NCBI GenBank assembly: GCA_017882285.1
Contig: JADGPS010000007.1
Span: 1-61,881 of the forward strand
Source: Paludibacter sp.
Lineage (GTDB): Bacteria; Bacteroidota; Bacteroidia; Bacteroidales; Paludibacteraceae
Direction of reading: 5' to 3'
DNA: 61,881 nucleotides
The first letter of the stretch is position 1. The number at the start of each line of letters is the position of its first letter. The position numbers and the translations under genes were made by a program. Positions 37,398 through 48,682 of the stretch are shown piece by piece. A model generated the notes under the pieces. It saw nothing but the letters and a program-made list of their open reading frames with translations, did no database searches and had not been told where the DNA came from.

Positions 37398-37949
37398 TTA
37401 TTTACCGGCAGATTTACCTGCTTTGCGGCGAAGTACTTCACCCGCGAATTTAACACCTTTCCCTTTGTATGGTTCCGGTTTACGGAATGAACGGATCTTT
37501 GCACAAACCTGACCAATCAGTTGTTTGTCGTAGCTTTCCAAAATCACGACCGGATTTTGATTACGTTCACTTTTTGTTTCAATTTTCACTTCGGCAGGTA
37601 AACTCAAAAAGATATTGTGAGTATAACCTAAAGCGAATTCTAATACCTGACCCTGATTTGACACACGATAACCGACACCAACCAATTCCAGCGTCTTTTT
37701 GTAACCTTCCGAAACACCCGTTACCATATTGCTGATTAATGAACGATACAAGCCGTGGAATGCACGGTTTTGTTTTTCATCATCATGACGTGAAACGGTA
37801 CAAACACCTGCTTCAACTGTTACGGTGATATTTGGATTAATTTCTTGAATCAACACTCCTTTTGGACCTTTTACGGTAACCAAAGTGTCTTGCACAGTGA
37901 TAGTTACACCTGCAGGTAAGCTAATGGGTAATTTTCCTATTCTTGACAT
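37398..37949 (-). CDS. rplF: 50S ribosomal protein L6
   Basis: 183 residues, two homologous domains; MSRIGKLPISLPAGV, YKKTLELVGVGYRV and the end EPYKGKGVKF with RRKAGKSAGK. Near the sarcin-ricin loop. Between rpsH and rplR. Confidence 0.97.
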   Translation of the reverse strand: MSRIGKLPISLPAGVTITVQDTLVTVKGPKGVLIQEINPNITVTVEAGVCTVSRHDDEKQNRAFHGLYRSLISNMVTGVSEGYKKTLELVGVGYRVSNQGQVLEFALGYTHNIFLSLPAEVKIETKSERNQNPVVILESYDKQLIGQVCAKIRSFRKPEPYKGKGVKFAGEVLRRKAGKSAGK

Positions 37950-37964
37950 GCTTCTTTCCTCCTA

Positions 37965-38360
37965 TTAATAAATGTAACAAATAACTTCACCACCAATTTT
38001 TAAATCGGCTGCTTCTTTGTTGGTCATAACACCTTTAGAAGTGGTAAGAATAGCAATACCCAATCCGTTCAATACACGTGGCATATCAGTATGTCCAACG
38101 TACTTACGTAAACCGGGAGTAGAAACCCGGATCATTTTTTTAATCGAGTTAACCTTGTTAACTGGATCGTACTTTAAGGCAATTTTAATAATGCCTTGTG
38201 GACCCTCTTCTACAAATTTGTAGTTTAAGATATAGCCTTTTTCATGCAATATCCGGGTAATTTCTTTTTTCAAATTCGAAGCGGGAACTTCCACCACTCG
38301 GTGATTTGCCTTAATGGCGTTCCGCAATCTCGTAAGATAATCTGCTATTGGGTCTGTCAT
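37965..38360 (-). CDS. rpsH: 30S ribosomal protein S8
   Basis: 131 residues; MTDPIADYLTRLRNAIKANH and the ending GLGIAILTTSKGVMTNKEA. In E. coli the autogenous regulator of the spc operon. 49 nt after the palindromic element that separates it from rpsN. Confidence 0.97.
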   Translation of the reverse strand: MTDPIADYLTRLRNAIKANHRVVEVPASNLKKEITRILHEKGYILNYKFVEEGPQGIIKIALKYDPVNKVNSIKKMIRVSTPGLRKYVGHTDMPRVLNGLGIAILTTSKGVMTNKEAADLKIGGEVICYIY

Positions 38361-38409
38361 ATTTATTGTTTTTAAATTGATCCCGACTATCGGGACAATA
38401 TTTAACTTT

Positions 38410-38517
38410 TGCCCCCTAACCCCCTAAAGGGGGAACATTGGAAGCGTTTTACTGAATTTATTTCTTTTTAGTTGAGAATTGTGCCCTAAAACTCCCCCTT
38501 TAGGGGGTCGGGGGGCA
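38410..38517. repeat. Palindromic CCCCCTAAAGGGGG element between rpsN and rpsH
   Basis: Left arm TGCCCCCTAACCCCCTAAAG... (38410-38436) and right arm ending GGTCGGGGGGCA at 38517. After the left arm comes GGAAGCG, as in the copy at 44908. The right end is 2 nt from the rpsN stop codon. Confidence 0.85.
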
Positions 38518-38519
38518 AT

Positions 38520-38789
38520 TTACCAGCTTGCTTTCTTGATTCCCGGGATTAAACCGTTGGATGCCATTTCGCGGAATTGAATACGTGAAATTCCAAACTG
38601 ACGCATGTATCCTTTTGGACGACCGGTGATTTTGCAACGATTGTGCAAACGTACAGGCGAAGCGTTCTTTGGAATCGATTGAAGACCTTCGTAATTGCCT
38701 TCAGCGAGAAATTTTGCACGTTTTGCAGCGAATTTAGCAACCAGTTTGACTCTTTTCACCTCGCGGGCTTTCATTGATTCTTTTGCCAT
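38520..38789 (-). CDS. rpsN: 30S ribosomal protein S14 (zinc-free form)
   Basis: 89 residues, the longer form; [31 protein letters not shown]. It lacks the CxxC pairs of the short zinc form. A palindromic element follows 2 nt after its stop. Confidence 0.97.
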   Translation of the reverse strand: MAKESMKAREVKRVKLVAKFAAKRAKFLAEGNYEGLQSIPKNASPVRLHNRCKITGRPKGYMRQFGISRIQFREMASNGLIPGIKKASW

Positions 38790-38801
38790 TGTATGTCTAA
38801 A

Positions 38802-39347
38802 TTAGTTTTTTTTGAATGGTAATCCAAATTCTTTCAACAATGCATAACCTTCTTCATCGGTGGTTGCAGTTGTTACCATTGTAATGTTCATACCCAACAT
38901 ACGGGTAATTCCATCAATGTTGATTTCCGGAAAAATGATTTGCTCGGTAATACCAAGTGTATAATTTCCACGTCCATCCAGTTTGTTTTCGATTCCTCTG
39001 AAGTCACGTACACGAGGTAAAGCAACACGGATAAGGCGTTCCAAAAATTCGTACATACGATCTCCACGTAACGTTACCCGAACACCGATAGGCATTTTCT
39101 TACGTAACTTGAAGTTCGAAATATCTTTCTTAGAAATGGTAGCAACGGCTTTTTGACCGGTAATAGTAGTCATTTCGTTGATAGCAACTTCGATAATTTT
39201 TTTATCGGCAACGGCTATACCCAATCCCTGGTTCAGAACAATTTTTTCGAGTTTTGGTGCTTGCATAACAGAGCTGTAACCAAACTCTTTCATTAAGATC
39301 GGAACGATACGTTCTCTGTAATCTTCTTTAAAATTTGCTGTGTTCAT
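38802..39347 (-). CDS. rplE: 50S ribosomal protein L5
   Basis: 181 residues; [26 protein letters not shown] and [25 protein letters not shown]. Binds 5S rRNA. 2 nt after rplX. Confidence 0.97.
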   Translation of the reverse strand: MNTANFKEDYRERIVPILMKEFGYSSVMQAPKLEKIVLNQGLGIAVADKKIIEVAINEMTTITGQKAVATISKKDISNFKLRKKMPIGVRVTLRGDRMYEFLERLIRVALPRVRDFRGIENKLDGRGNYTLGITEQIIFPEINIDGITRMLGMNITMVTTATTDEEGYALLKEFGLPFKKN

Positions 39348-39349
39348 TC

Positions 39350-39661
39350 TTAAATCTCTCCTCCTGATTTTTTAGAAATACGAACTAATTTTCCTTCTGC
39401 ATTCAATTTGCGACCAACACGAACGGGTTTACCGCCTACTGCAGGGTTCAAATTGGAGATATGGATAGCTGCTTCTTTCTTGATTATACCACCTTGAGGG
39501 CTTTTTGCGTTAGGTTTGGTGCTCTTTGACACCAAATTTACACCTTCTACAATAGCGCGTTGTTCTTTCACAAGAACTTCCAACACGCGACCGGTTTTGC
39601 CTTTGTCAACTCCGGTATTTACGTAAACGGTATCACCTTTTTTTATGTGTAATTTACTCAT
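39350..39661 (-). CDS. rplX: 50S ribosomal protein L24
   Basis: 103 residues from the ATG at 39661; a GTG one codon earlier is also possible. [25 protein letters not shown] is the KOW motif region. Early assembly protein. Confidence 0.96.
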   Translation of the reverse strand: MSKLHIKKGDTVYVNTGVDKGKTGRVLEVLVKEQRAIVEGVNLVSKSTKPNAKSPQGGIIKKEAAIHISNLNPAVGGKPVRVGRKLNAEGKLVRISKKSGGEI

Positions 39662-39682
39662 CACTGTTTATTTTTTCGAAGA

Positions 39683-40048
39683 TTAAAGCACTTCTGGTGC
39701 AAGTGATATGATTTTCATATTTGTATTACGCAATTCACGTGCTACAGGGCCGAAGATACGGCTCCCACGGATTTCACCGGCATTGTTTAACAATACGCAG
39801 GCATTATCATCAAAACGAATATAAGATCCATCGGGACGACGAACTTCCTTTTTCGTACGAACGATAACGGCTTTTGAAACAATACCTTTTTTGATGTCGC
39901 TTGAAGGTATTACACTTTTCACGGCAACAACAATGATATCGCCCAATGTAGCGTAACGTTTGCTGGTTCCTCCTAATACGCGGATACAGAGGCAGGTTTT
40001 AGCTCCACTGTTATCGGCTACTATGAGTCTTGATTCTTGTTGTATCAT
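39683..40048 (-). CDS. rplN: 50S ribosomal protein L14
   Basis: 121 residues; [19 protein letters not shown] and [13 protein letters not shown]. Contributes to intersubunit bridges. 2 nt after rpsQ. Confidence 0.97.
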   Translation of the reverse strand: MIQQESRLIVADNSGAKTCLCIRVLGGTSKRYATLGDIIVVAVKSVIPSSDIKKGIVSKAVIVRTKKEVRRPDGSYIRFDDNACVLLNNAGEIRGSRIFGPVARELRNTNMKIISLAPEVL

Positions 40049-40050
40049 AA

Positions 40051-40308
40051 TTACTTAACTCTTTCGATAATTTCGGTTAATCTCCATCTTTTTAATTTAC
40101 TCAGCGGGCGGGTTTCCATAATGCGTACAGTGTCGCCAATGTTACATTCGTTTTTCTCGTCATGAGCATGATATTTCTTCGTTTTATTTACGAATTTTCC
40201 GTAAATAGGGTGTTTTTCTTTCCATTTTACAGCAATAGTAATGGTTTTGTCCATCTTGTTGCTAAAAACGACACCTGTTCTTTCTTTTCTTAAATTTCTT
40301 GTTTCCAT
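40051..40308 (-). CDS. rpsQ: 30S ribosomal protein S17
   Basis: 85 residues from the ATG at 40308; longer in-frame extension upstream runs into rpmC and is not plausible. [21 protein letters not shown] and [20 protein letters not shown] are diagnostic. Confidence 0.96.
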   Translation of the reverse strand: METRNLRKERTGVVFSNKMDKTITIAVKWKEKHPIYGKFVNKTKKYHAHDEKNECNIGDTVRIMETRPLSKLKRWRLTEIIERVK

Positions 40309-40321
40309 CAGGGTCTTAATT

Positions 40322-40516
40322 TTATTTATTAATTTCTCGCTGACGTAACTCAGTAGCAAAACGGGCAATAGTTCTACGAACCCCTTTGATTTGCAATGGA
40401 TTATCAAGTGGAGAAATGGCATGATTCAATTTTAAACGAACCAAGTGCTCTTTTTCAGCATCCATGCGTTCTTGAATCTCTTTGTTGTTTAATTCTTTTA
40501 TTTCTCTTGTTTTCAT
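40322..40516 (-). CDS. rpmC: 50S ribosomal protein L29
   Basis: 64 residues; helical hairpin with [21 protein letters not shown] and [19 protein letters not shown]. At the exit of the peptide tunnel. 5 nt after rplP. Confidence 0.96.
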   Translation of the reverse strand: MKTREIKELNNKEIQERMDAEKEHLVRLKLNHAISPLDNPLQIKGVRRTIARFATELRQREINK

Positions 40517-40521
40517 TTTCC

Positions 40522-40956
40522 TTATACAATTACAGAAGTTGAATCATAATCTCGTCTTACTACAAATTTGGTAGTTACGGGTAATTTTTGAGCTGCCAAA
40601 CGTAATGCTTCTTTTGCTATTTCGAAGGATACACCTTCTACTTCAAACAACATCCGTCCAGGTGTTACAGGAGCCACAAAACCTTCCGGAGCACCTTTAC
40701 CCTTACCCATACGTACCTCTGCAGGCTTCTTTGTGATAGGTTTGTCTGGAAACACTCGAATCCAGATTTGTCCTTGTCTTTGCATATAGCGGGTTACAGC
40801 AATACGGGCGGCTTCAATTTGACGACCAGTTAACCATTTAGATTCTAACGATTTTATTCCAAAAGAACCGAACGCCAACTGATTACCTCTTTGGGCATTT
40901 CCTTTCATGCGCCCCTTCTGCTGTCTCCTGAACTTTGTTTTTTTAGGTTGTAACAT
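40522..40956 (-). CDS. rplP: 50S ribosomal protein L16
   Basis: 144 residues; [36 protein letters not shown] and [13 protein letters not shown]. Near the A-site elbow. Confidence 0.97.
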   Translation of the reverse strand: MLQPKKTKFRRQQKGRMKGNAQRGNQLAFGSFGIKSLESKWLTGRQIEAARIAVTRYMQRQGQIWIRVFPDKPITKKPAEVRMGKGKGAPEGFVAPVTPGRMLFEVEGVSFEIAKEALRLAAQKLPVTTKFVVRRDYDSTSVIV

Positions 40957-40990
40957 AATATTTTCCTTAAATCAAATTCATTTATAACAG

Positions 40991-41752
40991 TTAATTTTTT
41001 CTCTTTTTAAAACCACCTTTTCCACCACGGTCGTTACGATCCTTGCGATCGCCACGGTCATTGTAGCTGCGGTCACCACCACGGGATGATTCTTTGGAAG
41101 CTGTGAAGTTTGGAGCTAAGTCTTTTTTACCGTAGATTTCGCCACGGCAAATCCATACTTTGATGCCGATCAACCCTACTTTAGTCAATGCTTCAGCGTG
41201 GGCATAATCGATATCAGCCCTGAAGGTATGCAAAGGAGTTCTTCCTTCTTTATACATTTCCGAACGTGCCATCTCAGCACCATTCAGACGACCGGAACAC
41301 ATAATTTTGATTCCTTCTGCTCCCATACGCATGGTAGAGGCAATAGCCATCTTGGTTGCGCGACGGTAAGCTATCTTTCCTTCAACCTGACGTGCCACGT
41401 TGTTTGCAACGATAACAGCATCCAGTTCAGGGCGTTTTACTTCGAAGATATTGATTTGTACTTCTTTGTCAGTAATTTTTTTCAATTCTTCTTTTAATTT
41501 ATCTACTTCTTGTCCACCTTTTCCGATAATGATACCGGGGCGGGCAGTACAAACAGTGATAGTAACAAGTTTCAACGTACGTTCGATAACAATACGTGAA
41601 ATGCTTGCTTTTGCTAGACGGGCATTGAGATATTTTCTGATTTTGTGGTCTTCAAGAATAGTTTCACCATAATTGTTTCCACCATACCAGTTTGAATCCC
41701 ATCCACGTATGATTCCTAAACGGTTACTTATTGGATTAATTTTTTGTCCCAT
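40991..41752 (-). CDS. rpsC: 30S ribosomal protein S3 with Arg/Gly/Asp-rich tail
   Basis: 253 residues from the ATG at 41752 ([20 protein letters not shown]); an in-frame extension upstream overlaps rplV and is rejected. KH domain with [15 protein letters not shown]. The last 35 residues form a low-complexity tail of [19 protein letters not shown] type, which E. coli S3 lacks; it may contact mRNA at the entry channel. Confidence 0.96.
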   Translation of the reverse strand: MGQKINPISNRLGIIRGWDSNWYGGNNYGETILEDHKIRKYLNARLAKASISRIVIERTLKLVTITVCTARPGIIIGKGGQEVDKLKEELKKITDKEVQINIFEVKRPELDAVIVANNVARQVEGKIAYRRATKMAIASTMRMGAEGIKIMCSGRLNGAEMARSEMYKEGRTPLHTFRADIDYAHAEALTKVGLIGIKVWICRGEIYGKKDLAPNFTASKESSRGGDRSYNDRGDRKDRNDRGGKGGFKKRKN

Positions 41753-41759
41753 CGAGCAA

Positions 41760-42170
41760 TTAAATTTGGTTATCGTTAGTATTCTTTGTATCAACAAACA
41801 ATGTAACGTGGTTTGAACGTTTGCGAACGCGGTATCCACGGCCTTGAGGAGCTGTGCGTAACCGTTTCAGCATAGTAGCTGAATCAACAGCAATTCCACT
41901 TACATATAAGTTTGCATTATCGGCTTTTTGCTCTGTTTTGGCTTCCCAGTTGGCAATAGCTGATTTCAGCAGTTTTTCTAATCTTCCCGAAGCTTCTTTG
42001 GAAGAAAACTTCAATACACTCAAAGCTTTGTTCACTTCCATGCCACGAATCATGTCTGCCACAAGGCGCATTTTGCGAGGTGAGGTAGGAACTCCGTTGA
42101 GCTTGGCAAAGTAAAGAGTCTTGTTAGCTTCTTTTTTTGCGTCGGCTGATATTTTTTTTCTTGCACCCAT
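41760..42170 (-). CDS. rplV: 50S ribosomal protein L22
   Basis: 136 residues; [26 protein letters not shown] and the beta-hairpin end [23 protein letters not shown], which lines the exit tunnel. Confidence 0.97.
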   Translation of the reverse strand: MGARKKISADAKKEANKTLYFAKLNGVPTSPRKMRLVADMIRGMEVNKALSVLKFSSKEASGRLEKLLKSAIANWEAKTEQKADNANLYVSGIAVDSATMLKRLRTAPQGRGYRVRKRSNHVTLFVDTKNTNDNQI

Positions 42171-42214
42171 TTTTTTGAAATGTTTATTTTTTTCTGATTT
42201 TAAATTTCAATGGA

Positions 42215-42481
42215 TTATTTTTTCTTACCACCGTGACCGCGGAAGTTACGAGTAGGTGAAAATTCGCCTAACTTGTGTCCTACCATATTTTCGGTTACAT
42301 ATACAGGGATAAACTTATTACCATTGTGAACTGCAATTGTGTGACCTACAAAATCAGGTGATATCATTGAAGCACGAGCCCATGTTTTGATAACGGTTTT
42401 TTTACCGCTTTCATTCATGGCTAAAACTTTAGTCTCGAGTTTCAAGTTGATGAATGGTCCTTTTTTTAATGAACGGCTCAT
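42215..42481 (-). CDS. rpsS: 30S ribosomal protein S19
   Basis: 88 residues; [16 protein letters not shown] and [20 protein letters not shown]. Head of the 30S subunit with S13. Confidence 0.97.
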   Translation of the reverse strand: MSRSLKKGPFINLKLETKVLAMNESGKKTVIKTWARASMISPDFVGHTIAVHNGNKFIPVYVTENMVGHKLGEFSPTRNFRGHGGKKK

Positions 42482-42503
42482 ATTATTTACTTAATTTTTT
42501 CGA

Positions 42504-43328
42504 TTATTTTTTCTTTCTTTCAATAATATATTGACTTGATTGTTTCTTTGGAGCACGTGTTTTGTACCCTTTAGCTAACAAGCCCTTACGAGAACGTGGG
42601 TGTCCTCCAGAAGCGCGGCCTTCACCACCACCCATGGGGTGATCAACCGGGTTCATAGCAACACCACGAACACGTGGACGACGTCCAAGCCAGCGTGAGC
42701 GACCTGCTTTTCCTGATCTTTCCAATGCGTGATCAGAGTTTCCTACACTACCAATAGTTGCCTTACAAGTACCCAAAATCTTACGTACTTCACCCGAAGG
42801 TAATTTGACAATAGCATACTTATCCTCACGTGAAGTGAGTTGAGCAAAAGTTCCTGCCGAGCGCACCATAGCGGCACCTTGACCCGGGCGTAATTCAATA
42901 CTGTGAATTATAGTACCCAGTGGAATGTTTTGCAACGGTAATGCATTACCAACTTCGGGAGCAGCTTCTGCTCCGGAAACAACGATCTGACCAACTTGCA
43001 ATCCGTTTGGTGCAAGAATATATGTTTTTTCCCCATCAGCGTAATAAAGTAATGCGATACGAGCCGAACGATTCGGATCATATTCGATTTCTTTAACTGT
43101 TGCAGGAACACCGTCTTTGTTGCGTTTAAAGTCAATTACTCTATATTTCTTCTTGTGTCCGCCACCTAAGTAGCGCATGGTCATTTTACCATCATGGTTA
43201 CGACCTCCGGATTTTGATTCGCCTACAACAAGAGATTTCTCTGGTGCACTCGCAGTAATTGTGTCGAATGTACCAATAATCTTGTGTCTTTGCCCCGGTG
43301 TTGTGGGTCTTAGTTTACGTACAGCCAT
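42504..43328 (-). CDS. rplB: 50S ribosomal protein L2
   Basis: 274 residues; [37 protein letters not shown] and [22 protein letters not shown], containing the conserved His of the peptidyl-transferase region. Confidence 0.97.
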   Translation of the reverse strand: MAVRKLRPTTPGQRHKIIGTFDTITASAPEKSLVVGESKSGGRNHDGKMTMRYLGGGHKKKYRVIDFKRNKDGVPATVKEIEYDPNRSARIALLYYADGEKTYILAPNGLQVGQIVVSGAEAAPEVGNALPLQNIPLGTIIHSIELRPGQGAAMVRSAGTFAQLTSREDKYAIVKLPSGEVRKILGTCKATIGSVGNSDHALERSGKAGRSRWLGRRPRVRGVAMNPVDHPMGGGEGRASGGHPRSRKGLLAKGYKTRAPKKQSSQYIIERKKK

Positions 43329-43336
43329 TTTTCTGT

Positions 43337-43627
43337 TTAAATATTGCTATAAAAATCAATTTTTTCTCCTTCTTTCACTGTAACGATAGCTTTTTTGTAA
43401 GCTGACGCACTTCCTTTAATTACACCACCTTTGGTAAAGCGGCTTTTTTTCTTAGGTGCTACGACCAATGTATTTACTTCATTTACAGTAACATCATACA
43501 TAGCTTCAACAGCTTGTTTGATCTCTATCTTGTTAGCGTCTTTTTGAACTCTAAAGCCATAGCGGTTCAGTTTGTCGCCCAGGTGAGTCATCTTTTCTGT
43601 AACGATTGGTTTTATGATAATTCCCAT
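43337..43627 (-). CDS. rplW: 50S ribosomal protein L23
   Basis: 96 residues; [22 protein letters not shown] and [16 protein letters not shown]. Docking site for trigger factor and SRP at the tunnel exit. Confidence 0.96.
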   Translation of the reverse strand: MGIIIKPIVTEKMTHLGDKLNRYGFRVQKDANKIEIKQAVEAMYDVTVNEVNTLVVAPKKKSRFTKGGVIKGSASAYKKAIVTVKEGEKIDFYSNI

Positions 43628-43638
43628 ATTCTGTCTCC

Positions 43639-44268
43639 TTATGCTTTAAAAATTTGTTCAATTGCTGTAACTGCATCTTCAGTTAACACAAGTGTTTTAG
43701 CATTAAGAACTGTATAAGTGCTTAATTCCGAAACCGTTACGACTTTTGAAGAGGTCAAATTACGAGCCGACAAATATACGTTTTTATTTGCATTTGCTAA
43801 AACAATTAACGGTTTTTTATCAGCTACTTGTAAACTTTTTGTCATTGCAACGAAATCTCTCGTTTTTGCTCCTTCAAATTCGATTTTATCAACAACAGTA
43901 ATCAAGTTGCTTAAAGCTTTATACGATAAAGCCGATCTGCGTGCCAATTGTTTTACTTTTTTATTCAGTTTGAAGCTGTAATCGCGTGGTGTAGGACCGA
44001 ACATACGACCACCACCGACACGAATACCAGACTTAATATCGCCCGGACGAGCGCCGCCGCCGCCTTTTTGCTTACCTAATTTACGTGTACTACCTGACAA
44101 CTGGCTACGGCCTTTCGACGAGTGTGTTCCCTGACGTTGGTTTGCCAAATATTGTTTCACATCTAAATAAATAGCATGGTCATTTGGCTCAATACCGAAG
44201 ATAGTATCGTTAAGCGATACTTTTCTTCCTGTGTCTTCTCCTTTAATATTTACTATATTCAGTTCCAT
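43639..44268 (-). CDS. rplD: 50S ribosomal protein L4
   Basis: 209 residues; [33 protein letters not shown] is the tunnel loop. In E. coli it autoregulates the S10 operon. 2 nt after rplC. Confidence 0.97.
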   Translation of the reverse strand: MELNIVNIKGEDTGRKVSLNDTIFGIEPNDHAIYLDVKQYLANQRQGTHSSKGRSQLSGSTRKLGKQKGGGGARPGDIKSGIRVGGGRMFGPTPRDYSFKLNKKVKQLARRSALSYKALSNLITVVDKIEFEGAKTRDFVAMTKSLQVADKKPLIVLANANKNVYLSARNLTSSKVVTVSELSTYTVLNAKTLVLTEDAVTAIEQIFKA

Positions 44269-44270
44269 GG

Positions 44271-44888
44271 TTATTTATTGATGATTACGATTGAACCTTT
44301 AGCACCCGGCACAGAACCTTTGATTAAAATCAAATTGTGTTCCGGAATAACTTTTAAAATCTGGAGGTTTTGCATAGTAACTTTATCGCCACCCATGCGG
44401 CCACCCATACGCATACCTTTAAATACGCGCGAAGGATACGATGAAGCTCCTAACGAACCCGGTGCACGAAGACGGTCGCTCTGACCGTGGGTAGTCTCTC
44501 CTACTCCAGCAAATCCATGGCGTTTTACAACACCCTGGAATCCTTTACCTTTTGAAGTCCCAACTACGTCGACGAACGTGTCTGCTTCAAACATTTCGCA
44601 GGTGATAGCATCACCTAATTTGAATTCTGTTTCGAATCCTTTGAACTCAACCAAGTGTCTTTGTGGTGCTACTCCGGCTGCTTTGAAAATTCCGGCTTCA
44701 GCTTTGTTGGTATGTTTTTCAGTTTTAACCTGAAATCCTACCTGAACAGCTTCGTAACCGTCGGTTTCTACAGTTTTGATTTGAGTAACAACACAAGGAC
44801 CTGCTTCGATAACAGTGCATGGTACGTTTTTACCATCGGCACTGAAAACGGATGTCATTCCGATTTTTTTTCCTAATAATCCTGGCAT
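44271..44888 (-). CDS. rplC: 50S ribosomal protein L3
   Basis: 205 residues; [44 protein letters not shown] with the Gln that is methylated in E. coli L3. Follows the palindromic element after rpsJ. Confidence 0.97.
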   Translation of the reverse strand: MPGLLGKKIGMTSVFSADGKNVPCTVIEAGPCVVTQIKTVETDGYEAVQVGFQVKTEKHTNKAEAGIFKAAGVAPQRHLVEFKGFETEFKLGDAITCEMFEADTFVDVVGTSKGKGFQGVVKRHGFAGVGETTHGQSDRLRAPGSLGASSYPSRVFKGMRMGGRMGGDKVTMQNLQILKVIPEHNLILIKGSVPGAKGSIVIINK

Positions 44889-44907
44889 TTCAATTGTTGT
44901 TTATATT

Positions 44908-45004
44908 TGCCCCCTCACCCCCTAAAGGGGGATTTCGGAAGCGTTGTTAATAATTATTTGTTTCTGTCCCCTCACTTCTTCCCCCTTTAGGGGGTTAGGG
45001 GGCA
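44908..45004. repeat. Palindromic CCCCCTAAAGGGGG element between rpsJ and rplC
   Basis: Left arm TGCCCCCTCACCCCCTAAAG... from 44908 and right arm ...GGGGGTTAGGGGGCA ending at 45004; GGAAGCG follows the left arm as at 38410. The right end is 3 nt from the rpsJ stop codon. Confidence 0.85.
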
Positions 45005-45007
45005 GGT

Positions 45008-45313
45008 TTATACTTTAATTTCTACTTCTACTCCACTTGGCAATTCAAGTTTCATCAAAGCATCAACAGTTTTGCTGGTTGAGCTGTAAATGTCAATCAG
45101 GCGTTTGTATGAACAAAGTTCAAATTGCTCGCGAGATTTTTTGTTTACGAAAGTAGCACGGTTCACAGTGAAAATACGTTTGTGAGTTGGTAATGGAATT
45201 GGTCCACTTACTATTGCTCCTGTAGCTTTTACTGTTTTTACAATCTTTTCAGCTGATTTATCTACCAGGTTGTGATCGTAAGATTTTAATTTAATTCTGA
45301 TTTTTTGACTCAT
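45008..45313 (-). CDS. rpsJ: 30S ribosomal protein S10
   Basis: 101 residues; [21 protein letters not shown] and [16 protein letters not shown]. Also NusE in antitermination. In many bacteria it is split from fusA by tuf; tuf is absent here. Confidence 0.97.
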   Translation of the reverse strand: MSQKIRIKLKSYDHNLVDKSAEKIVKTVKATGAIVSGPIPLPTHKRIFTVNRATFVNKKSREQFELCSYKRLIDIYSSTSKTVDALMKLELPSGVEVEIKV

Positions 45314-45435
45314 TGTCGTTTTTTATATTAATTATTTTGTTTTGTTTGAAATTGATTCCGGTTAAGAGTCATTCGCTAACCACCAATCAATTTTCAATTA
45401 TTATTTTGAACTGTCAACTTTGAACTATCAACTTT

Positions 45436-47553
45436 TTATAGTAATTCTACTTTCCCCTTAACTTCAGCTACAACCACTTTGGCGATTGCATTGGTTACTT
45501 CGGCATAATGATCAAATTCCATCGAAGATGTCGCACGACCCGAGCTGATTGTACGTAAAGCGGTTACATAACCGAATGTTTCGGACAATGGAACTTTTGC
45601 TTTTACAATACGTGCACCGGTACGGCTCGATTCCATTCCTTCTACCTGACCTCGACGTTTGTTTAAGTCGCCGATTACATCACCCATGTTTTCTTCCGGT
45701 GTTACCACTTCTATTTTCATGATAGGTTCCAACAGAACAGGTTTTGCTTTGGCACAAGCGTTTTTATAAGCTATTTGAGCACAAATTTCGAATGATAATT
45801 GATCCGAATCCACAGCGTGATATGAACCGTCAAGAACTGTTACTTTCAAAGAATTCAAAGGAAAACCTGCTAATACACCATTTTTCATGGCGATATTGAA
45901 GCCTTTTTGAATAGAAGGAATAAATTCTTTTGGAATGTTACCACCTTTTACCGAATCTACAAATTGTAATGTACCTTCAAAATCTTTGTCAGCAGGTTCA
46001 ACGCGTACAATCATATCGGCAAACTTACCACGACCACCCGATTGTTTCTTGTAAACTTCGCGTATTTGCACTGCTTGAGTAATCGCTTCTTTATACGAAA
46101 CTTGCGGACGACCTTGGTTACATTCCACTTTAAACTCGCGTTTCAAGCGGTCAATAATAATTTCGAGGTGAAGTTCACCCATTCCACTAATGATGGTTTG
46201 TCCCGATTGTTCTTCTGTGTGTACCGTAAATGTTGGATCTTCTTCAGCCAGTTTAGCCAATCCGATTCCTAATTTATCTAAGTCTTTTTGCGTTTTTGGT
46301 TCAATGGAGATACCTATAACGGGTTTTGGGAAGTCCATCGATTCCAATACTATTGGATGCGCTTCGTCGCACAAAGTATCACCGGTACGAATATCTTTAA
46401 ACCCAACGCCCGCACCAATATCACCTGCCGAAATCAATTCGACGGCATTTTGTTTGTTAGAGTGCATTTGGAAGATACGCGAAATACGTTCTTTCTTTTC
46501 TGAACGGGTATTATAAACATACGAACCTGCTTCAAGCTTCCCTGAGTAAACCCGGAAGAAACACAAACGTCCAACATAAGGATCGGTTGCAATCTTGAAA
46601 GCTAATGCACACAACGGTTCTTTAGCATCCGGATGACGTACCACTTGTTTATCTTCGAAGCGAGGATCGAAACCAATCGTTTCCGGAGTATCCAACGGAC
46701 TTGGAAGGTAAGCACAAACGGCATCAAGCATAGTTTGCACTCCTTTATTTTTGAAAGCTGAACCACAAATCATTGGATTGATTTCCATCGAAAGGGTTGC
46801 TTTGCGTATCGCAGCTTTGATTTCATCAACCGTAATGGTAGAAGGATCATCAAAATATTTTTGCATCAAAACATCATCATATTCAACAACAATTTCGAGC
46901 ATTTTATCTCTCCATTCTTGCGCTTCGGCTAATAAATCAGCCGGAATTTCTTCCACATCGTATTGTGCTCCCATGGTTTCATCGTGCCACAGAATTGCTT
47001 TCATTTCCACTAAATCAATAACGCCTTTGAATTTTTCTTCAGCACCGATAGGAATTTGAATCGGACAAGGTTTTGCACCCAGTACAACTCTTACCTGACG
47101 AACCACTTCATAGAAATCAGCTCCGGAACGGTCCATTTTATTTACAAATCCAATACGGGGAACATTATATTTGTCGGCCTGATGCCAAACTGTTTCCGAT
47201 TGTGGCTCAACGCCGCCAACGGCACAGAAAGTAGCCACAGCTCCATCCAAAATGCGCAACGAACGTTCCACTTCAACCGTGAAGTCAACGTGTCCCGGGG
47301 TGTCAATCAGGTTGATTTTATATTTTTCACCCAAATACTCCCACGAGGTTGTAGTAGCAGCAGATGTAATAGTAATACCGCGTTCTTGTTCTTGTTCCAT
47401 CCAGTCCATAGTAGCAGCACCATCATGTACTTCACCGATTTTGTGTGTCAAACCGGTGTAGAACAGAATACGCTCGGAAGTTGTTGTCTTTCCGGCGTCG
47501 ATATGCGCCATGATACCGATGTTTCTATTATAACTTAAATCTCCTTTAGCCAT
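45436..47553 (-). CDS. fusA: Elongation factor G
   Basis: 705 residues, five-domain translocase. GTPase motifs: AHIDAGKT (16-23), DTPGH (84-88), NKMD (138-141). Domain IV has [15 protein letters not shown] and the end [29 protein letters not shown]. Between rpsG and rpsJ. Confidence 0.97.
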   Translation of the reverse strand: MAKGDLSYNRNIGIMAHIDAGKTTTSERILFYTGLTHKIGEVHDGAATMDWMEQEQERGITITSAATTTSWEYLGEKYKINLIDTPGHVDFTVEVERSLRILDGAVATFCAVGGVEPQSETVWHQADKYNVPRIGFVNKMDRSGADFYEVVRQVRVVLGAKPCPIQIPIGAEEKFKGVIDLVEMKAILWHDETMGAQYDVEEIPADLLAEAQEWRDKMLEIVVEYDDVLMQKYFDDPSTITVDEIKAAIRKATLSMEINPMICGSAFKNKGVQTMLDAVCAYLPSPLDTPETIGFDPRFEDKQVVRHPDAKEPLCALAFKIATDPYVGRLCFFRVYSGKLEAGSYVYNTRSEKKERISRIFQMHSNKQNAVELISAGDIGAGVGFKDIRTGDTLCDEAHPIVLESMDFPKPVIGISIEPKTQKDLDKLGIGLAKLAEEDPTFTVHTEEQSGQTIISGMGELHLEIIIDRLKREFKVECNQGRPQVSYKEAITQAVQIREVYKKQSGGRGKFADMIVRVEPADKDFEGTLQFVDSVKGGNIPKEFIPSIQKGFNIAMKNGVLAGFPLNSLKVTVLDGSYHAVDSDQLSFEICAQIAYKNACAKAKPVLLEPIMKIEVVTPEENMGDVIGDLNKRRGQVEGMESSRTGARIVKAKVPLSETFGYVTALRTISSGRATSSMEFDHYAEVTNAIAKVVVAEVKGKVELL

Positions 47554-47597
47554 TTGTTAACTATAATTTTCTTTTTTATCTTGCTTACTTGATTCAA

Positions 47598-48074
47598 TTA
47601 AAATCTAAAGTGAGCAAATGCGCGGTTGGCTTCAGCCATACGATGCATATCTTCTTTACGTTTGAAAGCACCACCCTGATTATTGAAGGCATCAACGATT
47701 TCGGCAGCCAATTTATCGGCCATCGAGCGTCCTCCGCGTTTGCGAGAGTATAATATAAGATTTTTCATTGAAATTGATTCCTTGCGATCAGCTCGGATTT
47801 CTGTAGGAACTTGGAATGTAGCACCACCCACGCGACGAGATTTAACTTCTACCAGCGGAGTAATATTTTCGAGGGCTTTTTTCCAAATTTCAAGCGGGGA
47901 TTTTTCTTCGTTCGGAAGCTTGTTTTTCACAGTCTCCAGCGATGAATAAAAAATGTCGAAGGCGGTAGATTTCTTGCCATCATACATCAAGTGGTTCACA
48001 AATTTTGTGACCATTGACTCATTGAAAACCGGATCAGGTAATACGACCCTCTTTTTTGGTTTCGATTTTCTCAT
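47598..48074 (-). CDS. rpsG: 30S ribosomal protein S7
   Basis: 158 residues; [20 protein letters not shown] and [26 protein letters not shown]-like [19 protein letters not shown]. Head assembly protein at the E site. Confidence 0.97.
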   Translation of the reverse strand: MRKSKPKKRVVLPDPVFNESMVTKFVNHLMYDGKKSTAFDIFYSSLETVKNKLPNEEKSPLEIWKKALENITPLVEVKSRRVGGATFQVPTEIRADRKESISMKNLILYSRKRGGRSMADKLAAEIVDAFNNQGGAFKRKEDMHRMAEANRAFAHFRF

Positions 48075-48230
48075 TTTTACTTAAAATTTCCGTTTTTGTT
48101 TTTTTGGTTGCTTTTAGTCTTACTTCAATAACTCCTCCGAGTCATTTACTCAACCTTTCATCTGCTACCTTAAAACGCAAACAAGTGTTTAAACTTGATT
48201 TTGTTAGTTTTTTTTGAAAGGATTTTCCTT

Positions 48231-48257
48231 AAGTCCCCTTTAGGGGATTTAGGGGCT
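48231..48257. repeat. Single-arm variant of the palindromic element after rpsL
   Basis: AAGTCCCCTTTAGGGGATTTAGGGGCT, a four-G variant of one arm of the elements at 33352, 38410 and 44908, placed 2 nt from the rpsL stop codon. Confidence 0.6.
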
Positions 48258-48259
48258 AC

Positions 48260-48682
48260 TTATTTCTTTTTTGCTCCTTTAGCGGGTGCACCTTTAGCGG
48301 TTGCAGCTCCTGCTTTTGGACGTTTTGCTCCATATTTCGAGCGACGTTGCGTGCGGCCGGTAACGCCGGCTGTATCGAGTGTTCCACGAACCACATGATA
48401 ACGTACTCCCGGAAGGTCTTTTACACGTCCACCACGAACCATTACGATAGAGTGTTCCTGTAAGTTATGTCCTTCGCCCGGTATGTATGCATTCACTTCT
48501 TTTTGGTTAGTTAAACGCACACGAGCTACTTTACGCATAGCCGAGTTCGGTTTTTTTGGAGTGGTAGTGTACACACGAACACAAACACCGCGACGTTGTG
48601 GACATGAATCCAGCGCCGGCGACTTGCTTTTGTCAATGAGTTCTGCTCTTCCTTTTCTAACTAATTGCTGAATTGTAGGCAT
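48260..48682 (-). CDS. rpsL: 30S ribosomal protein S12
   Basis: 140 residues; [32 protein letters not shown] and [17 protein letters not shown], with the lysines (KK of TTPKKP, K of GRVKDLPG) whose changes give streptomycin resistance elsewhere; here wild-type. The tail is Ala/Gly/Lys rich. First gene of the cluster, with a promoter 70-100 nt upstream. Confidence 0.97.
   Translation of the reverse strand: MPTIQQLVRKGRAELIDKSKSPALDSCPQRRGVCVRVYTTTPKKPNSAMRKVARVRLTNQKEVNAYIPGEGHNLQEHSIVMVRGGRVKDLPGVRYHVVRGTLDTAGVTGRTQRRSKYGAKRPKAGAATAKGAPAKGAKKK

Noticed and set aside
40309-40422. Upstream extension of S17 into rpmC
   Set aside because: S17 starts at [10 protein letters not shown] (40308); the extension is the other frame of rpmC.
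41753-41839. Upstream extension of S3 into rplV
   Set aside because: Known S3 proteins start MGQK, present at 41752; the extension overlaps rplV.
33352-45004. Repeated CCCCC/GGGGG units as a CRISPR array
   Set aside because: Copies are kilobases apart, palindromic and without regular spacers.
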